A stretch of DNA of 64,000 nucleotides from Andrena cerasifolii (GCF_050908995.1 NC_135126.1:2108001-2172000), one strand, 5' to 3'. Shown: positions 25,456-36,421, counted from the first letter of the stretch. Made by a program: numbers and translations. The notes: a model not told the origin generated them from the sequence alone.

Positions 25456-26097
25456 AGTATAGTAAACAGAGTTCTAACCCAGATTTGAGTTTTGCGTTTA
25501 ATACACGTTAAGAGTGGTACGATAGACGTTCAGTACACGTTCAGAGTGGTACGATGACGTTCAATACACGTTCCGAGTGGTACGATGACGTTCAATACAG
25601 TTCAATGTGGTACGATAGACGTTCAATACAGTTCAAAGTGGTACGATAGACTTCAATACAGTTCAAAGTGGTACGGTAGACGTTCAATACACGTTCAGGG
25701 TGATACGATAGACATTCGATACACGTTCAAAGTGGTACGATAGACGTTCAATACACGTTCAGAGTGGTACGATAGACGTTCAGTACACGTTCAGGGTGAT
25801 ACGATAGACATTCGATACACGTTCAAAGTGGTACGACAGACGTTCAATACACTTTCAAAGTGGTACGATACACTTTCAAAGTGGTACGATAGACGTTCAA
25901 AGTGGTACGATAGACGTTCAATACACTTATGGCGCCAGTACCACTCTGAACATATATTAAACGTCTATCTTACCACTTTGAACGTGTATTGAACGTCTAT
26001 CGTACCACTCTGAACGTGTATTGAACGTCTATCGTACCACTCTGAACGTGTATTGAACGCAAAGCTCAAATTTGGGTTAGAACTCTCTTTACTATAC
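25456..26097. mobile_element. Minisatellite-bearing hairpin element M1
   Basis: Ends GTATAGTAAACAGAGTTC and GAACTCTCTTTACTATAC, with TA before (25454-25455) and AA, perhaps a mutated TA, after. The left arm is an array of 32-bp units of CACGTTCAAAGTGGTACGAT type. The centre is TGGCGCCA (25929-25936). The right arm has about three units in inverted orientation. A second copy is M2 at 52134. Confidence 0.8.
25497..25926 (+). repeat. 32-bp tandem minisatellite in M1
   Basis: Around 13 units containing GTTCAATACACGTTCA and GTGGTACGATAGAC. Several are shortened (for example GTTCAATACAGTTCAA) or carry the GGGTGATACGATAGACATTC variant. The same units occur inverted at 25940-26060. Confidence 0.8.
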
Positions 26098-26830
26098 AAT
26101 ATATTATTATTACTATTATTTTAGAAACCATAAAAAAAATATTTTAACAAATATTAATTTGTACATAAATTTATTTTAATTTATCTAGTTTAGAAAAATC
26201 ACATATGAAGGTCTCGTCGCCCTCCTCAATATTTGTGCAAATCTCATGAGCCCATCCGCGATCTGTACACATAATCAAGATTATTATTGGATGTTTTAAG
26301 ATTAGAAATCAGCTGCTATGAGACATTTACGCCATACGTAGAAAGTATAGGTACCCGATTTTGCCCCATACTCAAATACCCGGTTTTGCCCCAAATGAGG
26401 TGGTTTACTAAACCTTAAATATTTTCACTTCAACATGCGATAAAGAACCGGGTAAAACGTAAAAATACTGTGTAAAGACTACAGAATACAATGCAGTATT
26501 ACCGTAATAGATTCTTTAAATCCATGTGGTATAAAAAAGGCAATTCACCAACGCAACACTGGAACTTTTCAATTCGAAATTTTTAAACTTCTCTGGATGA
26601 AAAACTACGACGGTCTTTGCGCTGCGATTGATCTCATACCGTCGTGAGGTCCACCCGAATGTAACATCATACGTTGGGTGCATATCGCAGCTCTTGTCAT
26701 AGAAAAACAATGATATCCGTTCTCACCCGCGTACCCGGTTTTGCTCTACTTTCCCCTATAAAGTACCTAATCAGACACATTCCCACATTTTTCATGTTTT
26801 TATCTTGCTTCAGTCAATCTCGTCTCTCTG

Positions 26831-26900
26831 TTAAGGGGACTAGGCAGCCAAATCGCTCGAAAATCAAGTATGTTTTTGCCAATTAATTACGAGTTAGCCC
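26831..26900. mobile_element. Truncated TTAA element F4 (left end only)
   Basis: TTAA then GGGGACTAGGCAGCCAAATC and CTCGAAAATCAAGTATG matches the outer left arm of F2/F3. The similarity then fades and no right end is found, so the copy is broken. Confidence 0.65.
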
Positions 26901-27229
26901 AAAATCGTAGTATTTTAAATGAATCAGATTAAATTAAATATTAAATCTGGATAAAATGGTAGATATCTTATATTTGCGATACACCAGCAAAATATTTCAT
27001 AAACTCCAAGGAGACTTTGGTAAATACGCCCAAAATTAGGCACCGATTTCACATGCTTCCGAAATATAAACTGTTATATCTTCAGTTTCAATGCATACAT
27101 GACTTTCCTATTTATTATACATATGGATAAACTATTTTTGTGCTATCTGTCAGCAATAACTCAATTTAAGCGAAACTTGCAGTTAAGCCCTTTCGAATTA
27201 ACATGGCAACATAGATATGACATAATTAA
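26901..27229. other. Intronic sequence without recognised feature
   Basis: AT-rich; possibly part of the Helitron-like element whose 3' end is at 27449. Confidence 0.3.
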
Positions 27230-27449
27230 TTGATAAAAAAAGTGCAATACTTTTAATATATAAAGCAGAAAGTGTTTGCGGGTTAGTCTGTCGCCTAAAA
27301 ACTTTCGAACGGTAAACTCTGGGGTCACGAAATGTGTTCCAGCTCATTATGCCTAACTAATCCAGATGAATGTGACTTTTTTCACAAAAATAAATTTTTT
27401 TATATAAAATTAGAATTTAAATTTGGGCGAAGCCGAGTAGTAAAGCTAG
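27230..27449 (+). mobile_element. Probable Helitron 3' end
   Basis: The stretch ends GGGCGAAGCCGAGTAGTAAAG-CTAG followed by T. A short GGC-gaa-GCC hairpin lies about a dozen bases before the CTAG|T terminus, which is the Helitron 3' signature. Upstream text (TATATAAAGCAGAAAGTG and GTTAGTCTGTCGCC) resembles sequence common near insect Helitron ends. The 5' TC end was not found and no Rep/helicase frame exists. Confidence 0.5.
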
Positions 27450-28886
27450 TATTAATATATCCTTACAAAAGAAAGTTCTAAAGGGACGCCAGTTTTTATG
27501 CCTCTCTAGGTTTATGTCCCCGCTTAATTCAATATTACCAAGATAACAATTTCGAACCACAGAAATGTTTTACGTGGAACGGCCCTTTGTCCTGCAGCGA
27601 CTAGGGGAATGTACAAAACAATTCGCCTTTCCTTCGATACCACAATAAAACAATGGCTCAGTACCGTGAATTGTTTAAATCAATTTCCCATTGCCCATTA
27701 AAAGATCAGAGGACAAGTCATAAACGAGATCTTCCCCACGGAACAAGCATACCAAAGACACCGCGGAAACGACGTGACTGGCTCGCCCACAGACGTAAAC
27801 TCGCACTTTACATCCAGCCCGACATTATATTTGCGGGCGAAAGCGGCTGCAACAAGCGTCCGCCGGCGGGGGAATGCATTTTTTAAATGTTTATCCGCGG
27901 CCAAGAAGGGAAACACATCAAGAATTCGCTTCGTCGAGGCGGATATTAAACGCGCTACGATATTACTGAAGTCGCAACGTGATATTCCACTGACGCGAGG
28001 TGAAGCGAATAAACAATGCGCCACCACGAAAAACGGCAACAAGAAAAACCAAGCCAACGAATCGCCCATACACATAATGAAATATTCAATGTAACCACGG
28101 CCGCAATATTTAAACAGCTTTCTTCCATTTCCCACGGTTTTTTTTTTGTTGCATTTTATCCGCGCCGCAGCAATTCGACGGGAAATCCTCGAGGGCCACG
28201 ATTGGCCAACAAAAGTTGCTCGCGCGTGCGGCAATATAACCGCGTGGCGGACGGGGAAAAAATGTCAGGTCGACCGGTAAAGATTGGAATTTAAACCGCT
28301 TCGCGGGATCCTATGTTCAATTACACATGCTTATACGCGTCAGAATCGCTTTTTGACGCGACGATGTAAAAATGCGCTTGTCGGGAAAAAGAAGAAAGAA
28401 AGGGAATAGAAAAAAAATGGGGAAGAGGGGAGAGAGATAGAATGAGGGGGAGGGGGTGGGGGGCGAGAGGACACGGTGAAACATTGGAATGGAGGCTGCG
28501 TACCGGATTGCGAGGCTTTTGTAGCGAGCACACAGAGCACGATACATTGCGAAACGGATTGGCTGGTCGGATCTGTCACGCGGTATCTCGACTGACAAGG
28601 AAGACGAAACAACCAATAAACTGTTTCTGAACCTTTTGTTGTGTACCGGCGGTCGCGTAACGTTGCTATTCGAATTGAAAATACCTCGTCAGCGCGTTCG
28701 AATTGTTACGGCTGACTGTTCTTGATCATCGCGCGAATCGAGCGTGTACTTGCGCGTATCTTGATAATCCGCGGGGCCAAGATAGGGGATGAAAATTTTA
28801 TACCTTTTTCGGCGCGGTGGCGATCGTGCGGGAAAATGTTGAAGACTCGAGGAAATTGGTGAACGGAATATTTGAGCACGTTAATT
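27450..28886. other. Intronic sequence, part G/A-rich
   Basis: A 178-codon minus-strand frame (27698-28234) shows no recognised domain. A purine-rich stretch lies at 28379-28470. Confidence 0.35.
28379..28470 (+). repeat. Purine-rich tract with G-quadruplex-like runs
   Basis: Almost all A and G for about 90 bases. 28446-28463 is GGGGG-A-GGGGG-T-GGGGGG, enough G-triplets for a four-stranded structure on the + strand. Confidence 0.55.
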
Positions 28887-29049
28887 TAGGGCAACGGTGC
28901 CTAATATCGCCTAGCAAAAATTAAATCGCTCTTAATTGAGTAATAATTGATTTTTTTTGTACGCAATTTGTTTGGAAGTGAAGAGAAATTATTCGTGTTT
29001 CATGTAGCAGAAGTTAGAATCGTTGAAACCTACACATTTTTAATTAGGA

Positions 29050-29492
29050 CTCACAATGGAATATCCCGAACCCGGAAATTCGAAAAAATCTGAAACTTTG
29101 TGAATATGTAGGGGATTTCCTACTGATTACAATGCAATTTTTGTTTGCTGCCCAAATTCACTTTAAGGAGGTGTAATTGACCGCTGAAAATCCGGTTATT
29201 TACCGATTTTGTGTTGTAACTCGTGAACTGTAAAATATTTTTTTCGCCAAATGGTAGATGTAATTAAAAGAAGTAACTTTTGTCTTGAGACTTTTTTTCT
29301 ATTTCTTATAGTTCGCGAGTTATAACAGAAAATCGGAAAATAGCCGAATTTTCAAGGGTTAATTTCATCCCCTTCCAGTGAATTTGGGCAGCAAACAAAA
29401 ATTGCATTGTAATCGGGAGGAAATCCCCTACATATTCACAAAGTTTCAGAATTTTTTGAATTTTCAGGTTCGGGATCTTCCCTTGTCAGAAA
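29050..29492. mobile_element. Palindromic insert within V
   Basis: Inverted ends CTCACAATGGAATATCCCG and CGGGATCTTCCCTTGTCAG, with arms matched through GAATATGTAGGGGATTTCC and TTTGTTTGCTGCCCAAATTC and their complements. No clear TSD. Could be a MITE or a foldback arm of V itself. Confidence 0.6.
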
Positions 29493-29678
29493 TGTAAGGC
29501 ATTCAAAAATCGGATGTTGCGAAAATGGTACCTAATATTGCCTACTCAAGAAATATTGATTAATTCATGTATATATGTATAAGTTTTTAAAGTTATTTTC
29601 ACATGTGTTTTTATTATTTCTTGCTATATATATACATGTATATATTTTTAACAATTTTTGAATTAGGATTAGGTTTAA

Positions 29679-30176
29679 CCCTCGTCAGAAGTGCACAATT
29701 TTACAACGTTAACAGACGGCAAATGCACAATTGCACCCTCACATATTTTATATGAATATTCTCACTGTCGGTATAATTTGTACGATAAATTGATAACATT
29801 TAGACTCAATGAAAATCAATAAAAAAAAATTCCCAAATTTTCTTTTATAATGTAAAATATCTAATTTTTTTTACTTTTTAAATAATAAAATAACATTATC
29901 AGTAAAAAAAATCGCATCCTTTTTTTCTTGCATTATTTTCATAAAAAAATATATAGGGGCGCCATTGTGCCTATGCTGTTGTTATCGATACAACCCTCGA
30001 TTCGACCCCGTATCTCGGAAGGGGGTTGAGATATTTTTCTGAAATTTGGTCTATATAATCTAGACCAAAAATCTAGAGATGTCACGAAACTTCAGCCCTG
30101 CCCGGCTTCTCGAAAAAAAGTTATCGCAATTTAAAAACGCAAAAGTTACAATTGTACCTATGCCGTCTGACGAGAG
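29679..30176. mobile_element. TTAA element H nested in V
   Basis: TTAA at 29675-29678 and 30177-30180; ends CCCTCGTCAGA and TCTGACGAGAG. Just inside are CAGACGGCAAATGCACAATT and its complement near 30146-30168. 498 bp, no coding capacity. Confidence 0.8.
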
Positions 30177-30185
30177 TTAAGAAAA

Positions 30186-30200
30186 CCTAACCTAACCTAA
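30186..30200 (-). repeat. Short telomere-like (CCTAA)3 tract
   Basis: Three CCTAA units right after the TTAA of H match the TTAGG telomere repeat of most insects on the minus strand. So short a run may be chance. Confidence 0.4.
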
Positions 30201-31030
30201 CATTGTTACCGGCAAGTGATGTCACTAGACGATATTGAGGTTAGGCGGTACATATTGAGAACACGCATACTGCTAACAGGAAAACGCTATTTTCATTGCG
30301 AAAAATATTTGAATCGATTACAATCCTTAAGTACATCATTAATTAGATATTTCTAATAGGTATTCTTCCATTCACAGAATGATTAAATTTACCTTCTCCA
30401 AACGTGATGACTGATGTAAAATTATCGCAGTCCAATAAATTTTGACACTGTTAAGATTCATTAAAATACTTCCCTTTTTGTAACTGTCGATCAAATAACG
30501 CTGCAATATTTAGCTACCAATTCAGTTCACGGGGGACCTTCGTTAGGAAAACCTGGGCGGTATTAGGTATATCCACCCTACTCACGCGTTGCCCGATTTG
30601 AGGAATTCGCCAGGTCTAAACTGTTTCGGTTAATGAATTGGAAGCGTTGATTTGTTTGGTCGATGTTGGATAAATTGATTTATGAAAATATTAACGCAGC
30701 ATCTTCGAATCGAATTTTATGCCGTGCTAAGCATCCTCCAGAAAATCGATATGAAATTTCCAAATTTTCCGCATACCTACCGTGCCACGTGCGCGCGAAG
30801 TAGTACCGCGCATACTTGTCAGCAATTTAAATTCCGGGGGCACATTAAAAAGCGAAGGGTGAGACGTACATTTCGTCGTCGAACTCGCAATTTTCTTTAT
30901 GAAATATCGCAGTGAAAATCACGCGGGTAGAATTCATTTAATTGTTCATTCATAACTTCGTTTAAGGCTGGCGAACGGGTCGTTACGATTCTATTTACGT
31001 TCGAACTTGGAGCGCTGTATAGTAACCGCT

Positions 31031-31058
31031 CCCACCCCCTCCCCCTCCCCCGCCCCCC
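31031..31058 (-). other. Strong G-quadruplex motif on the minus strand
   Basis: CCCACCCCCTCCCCCTCCCC plus CGCCCCCC gives five runs of three to six G on the minus strand, with single-base loops. Confidence 0.65.
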
Positions 31059-32227
31059 GTGCCATTTGGTTGCTCCTCTGGTTTATTCCTCTATGGAGGC
31101 CTTCTTTTTTATGTACACGCACCGCCTTGATAAGCAAAAAGGCAATCACGGCGACCGTTTCGAGATAATTGCATTTTTAAATTGAAATGCGTGACGCTAC
31201 CCCCACCTTCTTCCGCCACCCCGCCGGCCGTTACGCGCTGCAAATCCTTTCTTCTACTGTGCCAGCCAGACACGCGTATAATAATTATTACCGCGTTCAT
31301 TAACTGAATTTTCTGGATTTCGACAGTGGCCACAATGCAACTTTATACCCCTTTGCGCGGGACTGTTATTATTTTTCACACTAACGAGGCTGTAAGGGAA
31401 CACAAATCCTGCATTCCCCAAAGAACATGATTATCTCGCTGTTTTTGGAAACTGGGAACCTAATCTGCTTGTCACCCTTCCCTACAGAGTGTCTAAACCC
31501 TGCTAACAATAAATAAGATACGTACTTTAATGCGAACAAAATGTTTCCGAAGTTCCTAAACAATATGCCCCAACTTTACAACATTTTTCTCTTACCTATG
31601 TTCATAAATAACGTATTAAAAGTCACGCAGCAAAAGTGCTTCTTGCGCTGACATGCGGCAAGAGAAACCCTCCCCTTGCTAATAAAAACGATCGCCGAAA
31701 ATCAGCCACCTTCTCCGGTGGATTATCATTTCCAAGGGGCTGGCAATTTGACCGGAGCTGTCCACTTGCTTTCGAAACGAATCTCCACCCTTCGCATCCT
31801 CGCGAATAAACTATTCGTCGCTTGGTACACGGGGGAACGTTGACGATCGCCTTGGATCCTCGTTCTGGGAAGGACCATTTGCTTCTCCTCTAAATCCAAC
31901 CGACTCGCGGGCTGTCCGTAGACGCGAAGGCTCAGGAGGAATAACGGGATATGGATTCCCTTCCGTGTAGGTCGGCTGGTCAGTTTTCGCCCCGTGCCGG
32001 AGGAGTTTGTTTCAACGACATCGGGAATAGTAGCACTCGCGGGAGAAAAGTAGACGTGTAAGTAGGGGGCAGCCGAGAAAACGTTTGAAGAAGGGTCAGA
32101 GCTGATCGGCAGCAATACTCTCTTGCTAGCGATGGCCACGGCGGTCAGATCCCCGTGGGAGACGTGGGATAGCACGTTATTCGCTTGCGACTCCTTATAC
32201 CCGAGGACACGGCTCGACCCTTGACCC

Positions 32228-32465
32228 ACGACCGTGTCTCCCTCCTTCCTCCATTCCCTTCTGTTTTTCTTACTCGCTTCCCTCTTCTCTCTCGTCTCAT
32301 CCGCCCCCCCTAGAGTCTCTCACTTCCCTCCCATTTCTACTTCGCTCTATTCCACCTACCCCTCTTCCTCTCTCCGCCTATGACCACCTCTTTTTCCCCC
32401 CATTTTTCCCACCCCCTCGTTCCTCCCGCCCGACTGTTACTGTTTCTCTTCATCTCGCTGGCCCT
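32228..32465 (+). repeat. Pyrimidine-rich imperfect tract
   Basis: About 240 bases dominated by CT, TCC and CCC blocks, like the tract at 8795-9035. Confidence 0.6.
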
Positions 32466-32975
32466 TTTTCGTCGGTTACACGGCTATCCGCGAATGGCCA
32501 TAAACGTCCCGCCGCCTCCCTGACCGCGCACCGGCTACGCTTCCTCGCTCCCAGCGACAATTATTGTTACGAGTAGCGGTTAAAATAACTGACGGTTCCT
32601 GCTGAGCACGTGCTACTTGACGCCCCCTCCCACGACGTACAGGCGATGGCGTAGAGGGGGAAACGAATTCCGTGTCTCCCGTTTTATATCGCGCGTGATC
32701 ACTCGTTACCGAGACTTTTATCAAGTTTTCGACTTGCCTCGCTCCGTGCCCCCCGGGACGCCGCAAGTTTTCGGAAACCCAGGAAGTTTTCGGCGGAGGG
32801 GCGCGGTGCCGCGTGAGTGCTGGCAATAGTGACATAATTGAGGCTCTGGCGGGAATACCAAACTTATTGGCACAGTTTCTACGACCTATGGTGATATTAA
32901 AAGTGCCGTGACCTTGATCGATATTGATTACAGATTCTATCGTGTTACATTTGCAATTGATACCTCCATGTAAAC

Positions 32976-33854
32976 CAGGGCTTGAATAGGTTTCGAAAGT
33001 AACTGTTTCAAACTGTTATATAAAGGTTCTGACTGAAAGAATTATGAAGAAATTTTATTCGGAATAACCGTTATAAAGAACCTAAATATCAGACTATATA
33101 ACTATAAGTTACGGTTCCTATATAGCTCTATAACTTTTATTTTTTAGGTTCTAGAACTTTTATTTTGAGGTTCTATAATTTTTATTTTTTAGGTTCTATA
33201 ACTTTTATTTTTTAGGTTCTGTATAAGTTACAAAGCGGTTATAGAACCGATTCTTGTAACGATTGTACAGAGTTTTACAGTAAATGAAATCACAACATAT
33301 TACAACTATAGATTACTCTGTGTAACCAAATTGTTTAAAAATTATTATAAATAAGTAAGCAAATATATATTATGTACACATTTGTACATATGTATATGTA
33401 TACACTCGGCGGTGTGCAAGGATCACTTGTATACATATATACAAATGTGTACATAATATATATTTGCTTACTTATTTATAATAATTTTTAAATAATTTGG
33501 TTACACAGAGTAATCTATAGTTGTAATATGTTGTGATTTAATTTACTGTAAAACTCTGTACAATCGTTACAAAAATCGGTTCTATAACCGCTTTGTAACT
33601 TATATAGAACCTAAAAAATAAAAGTTATAGAATCTAAAAAATAAAAGTTATAGAACCTAAAAAATAAAAGTTATAGAACCTAAAAAAATAAAAGTTATAG
33701 AACCTAAAAAATAAAAGTTCTAGAGCTATATAGGAACCGTAACTTATACTTATATAGTCTGATATTTAGGTTCTTTATAATGGTTATTCCGAATAAAGGT
33801 GCTTCATAACTCTTTCAAGAACCGAAATCTTTATAATAACGGTTTCAAGCCCTG
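32976..33854. mobile_element. hAT-type palindromic MITE with perfect 8-bp TSD
   Basis: ATGTAAAC at 32968-32975 and 33855-33862 flanks ends CAGGGCTTGAA and TTCAAGCCCTG, the hAT pattern. The 879 bp form two inverted arms of about 430 bp around a loop near 33405-33425. Each arm holds tandem 23-bp units of ACTTTTATTTTTTAGGTTCT type: four at 33130-33225 and five in the other arm. Confidence 0.85.
33130..33225 (+). repeat. 23-bp tandem repeat in hAT hairpin, left arm
   Basis: Four units of CTATAACTTTTATTTTTTAG type; the inverted arm at 33605-33725 has five, so the arms differ by one unit. Confidence 0.7.
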
Positions 33855-33862
33855 ATGTAAAC

Positions 33863-34844
33863 AATCGAAAAATTTTCTGCATGAAAGAAACGATGAAATT
33901 ACAAGAAAATATAGTCATCTGTCTGCTAGTAGATACAGTTGGGGAGTGATTTTTCAAAAGAGCACATTTCCACATAGAAAAAATGTTCAATAACCGCAAA
34001 AAAACAGTGGTACTTACGTTTATTAAGAAAAATCTTTATTTTTTATTAATACACGTATATTTTATTCTTCGATTTGATGGCGGTAATGTTTTAAATTTAG
34101 CGACATTATTTTAATACTTATTTAAAAAAAAATCTGGAAAAATTTGGAAATAAGTCCTTTTGTAATGAACACATTACTTTGCACGGCTTCGTAAAAAAGT
34201 GGAAACAAGTAAAGTTGAAAGATTTCAAAAGCTTGATAAGTGGAGTGGAATTACGCCAAAAACTTGAAATACAATTTAAAATTACAATTTCCTAGTCGAG
34301 TATAGGAAATATGCATTTCGTTTCAGACTAAAATATTATTTCACTATGTCATCAGACAAACTTGGAAATAAGACCTTTTGTACGAAACATGTATTTTCAC
34401 TTCAATTTTTCAAACAGGTATTAAAACCTATTTTTCAGTATTTTGCGCCACTGGGGGATGTAATTTAACATCACTAAGGCGATGCCATCAACATTTGTTC
34501 TAAGGTGAAAAATGGAAATATACTCTTTTAAAAATTCACTCCTCAGTTATTATCGCAATCATGTATAATACAAGCAATACTGTTCATACGAATACAGAAC
34601 GAAAGCAAAGAAAGCAAAGCGTAAAGTTCTCCGTCGACGTCTGTATTTTCCCGGCGAAACTGTTCCCCGACCATCTTTCCCGTATGAAAATAGGGGAAAT
34701 CAATTTTTGCAATCGCCTTTCGCTGTTCTGCCCGCCCCAGGCGTTTCAAAATATTTTCCAACGACACTCGTACAGCGGTAATGTTTATTCAATTTCACCC
34801 GGCGGCCCCGCGTGTTTGACGGCGAAACGTCGCCGCGTCGCTTC
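33863..34844. other. Intronic sequence with a short dispersed direct repeat
   Basis: TTGGAAATAAGTCCTTTTGTA-like sequence occurs near 34144 and again near 34364 (one change in the core). No element ends could be fixed. Confidence 0.35.
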
Positions 34845-34848
34845 ATAA

Positions 34849-36211
34849 GGGGCCTACTTAGGCAGTCAGATCGCTCGAAAATCAAGTATTTATTGCGAAT
34901 TAATTACAAGGAGATGAATACAAATTGTGACTAGTACTTTCGGGTAATGTTTGTTAATACTATAAACAGTAAAGAAAAATTATTTGAATAACATATACAT
35001 ATGTATGACAGCGCTACAGTTGCCTGATATATATAGGGGGTTTTTTCTGGAGCCGCTGTAATTTTGCAGTGATTCTGGCCGTAAGAAATTAAATTGTGAA
35101 ATATCCTCTGAAATTGATACTTTGCCCTGGCCCCCATTCTGCCCTGAACCTAATAAAAAAGAAAAAAAAATCAAAATTATAATTATAGCGGTTGTAAAAC
35201 GGCAAATTTTAAAGAAATGTGATTTTTCGCTTGGGAGACGAGCCATTTTATTTTTATTTTATTAAAATAGGAGTTTTCAGACTTATGCTTAGGTTCAAGT
35301 CGTAACTAGACATATTTCACATATGTGAATTTTTTTTCAAATCGATTTGTACCTCCGTTTTTTCGCAATCACTGCGAAACGAAGAGGAAATGCAACCCCT
35401 GGCAATAAGTTTGGAACCAAACGCAAAAATACGAAATTAACGAGAAACACCAATATTTTTTATGTATAATATGCAACGGTATATATGTGAAACGCGTGGT
35501 AATGTTAAATTGGTGTATTTTAAAGTAAAAGCACCAAAAATAATTAAGAATTTTGTTTATTATGTAATACAAAATATGGAAGAAACAAAATGTGTCTGGG
35601 AAATAAGTATGGAACGGACCGATGTTCTGGAAAAAAGTATGGAACAATATAAATTTGCAAAGAGATTAACAATAATAATGTCAGAAAATACTAGGTAATA
35701 TAAATACTGAAAAAATTATTGTTAATCTCTTTGCAAATTTATATTGTTCCATACTTTTTTCCAGAACCTCCGTCCGTTCCATACTTATTTCCCAGACACA
35801 TTTTGTTTCTTCCATATTTTCTATTATATAATAAACAAAATTCTTAATTATTTTTGGTGCTTTTACTTTAAAATAGACCAATTTAACATTACCACGCGTT
35901 TCATATATATACCGTTGCAAATTATACATAAAAAATATTGGTGTTTCTCGTTAATTTCGTATTGTTGCGTTTGGTTCCAAACTTATTACCAGGGGTTGAA
36001 TGATTCCCAGAAAAACGCGTTTAAAGTTTCGAAAGAGGAATTACAGGTCTACCTGCATGGGCGCAGAAACGGTTTATAACGCGCTCGACCTTTTCGGCTG
36101 TAAAATCCTTAATTTCGCGAATTTTAACATAAACCAAACGGCATTTTACTCGGGAAGGGTGGTGCTTCCGAAAAACGTTCCCAAAAACGAGTTTCCGACT
36201 GTCTAGTCCCC
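34849..36211. mobile_element. TTAA element F3 hosting a Tc1-like palindrome
   Basis: The left target is decayed to ATAA (34845-34848); the right TTAA is 36212-36215. Ends: GGGGCCTACTTAGGCAGTC and CCGACTGTCTAGTCCCC. The orientation is opposite to F1. The nested element at 35393-35998 interrupts it. The right TTAA is shared with element P. Confidence 0.8.
35393..35998. mobile_element. Tc1-like IR/DR palindromic element nested in F3
   Basis: Ends CAACCCCTGGCAATAAG and CTTATTACCAGGGGTTG. The two arms of nearly 300 bp are inverted copies. Each arm carries three direct repeats of AATAAGTNTGGAAC type, as in Tc1-like elements with IR/DR ends. AATG occurs on both sides (35389-35392, 35999-36002), though a TA duplication would be expected. 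The middle lacks a transposase gene. Confidence 0.8.
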
Positions 36212-36215
36212 TTAA

Positions 36216-36417
36216 AGGCTCCCCCAAACTAACGCGAATTTCGCCGCGCGGAGCGGATCCGCCGCGGATTAGATATCACTGCCCATAAGCCACCACGTAT
36301 AAAAAAACTGCTGCCTTATCCGATCCGCGACGCGGAGCGGATATTCGCGTTGGTTTGGGGGAGCCTTTTATCCTATCCGCGGCGCGGAGCTGATATTCGC
36401 GTTGGTTTGGGGTAGCC
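36216..36417. mobile_element. Short CpG-rich TTAA element P
   Basis: TTAA at 36212-36215 (shared with F3) and 36418-36421. Ends: AGGCTCCCCCAAACTAACGC and GCGTTGGTTTGGGGTAGCC. The right end is duplicated: GCGTTGGTTTGGGGGAGCC occurs about 50 bp before the true end. Confidence 0.75.
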
Positions 36418-36421
36418 TTAA

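Larger units (their letters stand above)
25222..26756. mobile_element. GGG-type TA element R (pogo/mariner-like), host of M1
   Basis: TA at 25220-25221 and 26757-26758. Ends: GGGGAAAGTGGGTCATAATC and its imperfect complement ending GCTCTACTTTCCCC. Inner repeats of CCCGGTTTTGCCCC lie near 26346-26395. The left end continues CGGGTGCCTAATG, a motif shared with V and T. Element M1 sits inside it. No transposase frame is left. Confidence 0.75.
28889..30578. mobile_element. GGG-type TA element V (pogo/mariner-like)
   Basis: TA at 28887-28888 and 30579-30580. Ends: GGGCAACGGTGCCTAATATC and the complement of GGGTGGATATACCTAATACC. A third copy of CCTAATATTGCC sits internally at about 29531. It contains a palindrome at 29050-29492 and the TTAA element H. 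No transposase frame is left. Confidence 0.65.
30581..32967. other. Intronic sequence, GC-rich between 31.7 and 32.9 kb
   Basis: No transposon ends found. A 167-codon minus-strand frame (31726-32229) has no recognised domain. The region contains a G-quadruplex-like C-run and a pyrimidine tract, listed separately. CpG-rich sequence here could be regulatory; this is a guess. Confidence 0.35.

Noticed and set aside
25497..25926. CRISPR-like array
   Set aside because: Units are contiguous 32-bp tandem repeats without unique spacers and sit in a eukaryotic transposon.
27698..28234. 178-codon minus-strand frame
   Set aside because: No domain; overlaps open frames on the other strand; no splice or start support.
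31726..32229. 167-codon minus-strand frame in a GC-rich region
   Set aside because: Few stops expected at this composition; no motif recognised.
34144..34385. Direct repeat TTGGAAATAAG(T/A)CCTTTTGTA as an element end
   Set aside because: Only two copies, same orientation, no inverted ends or TSD.
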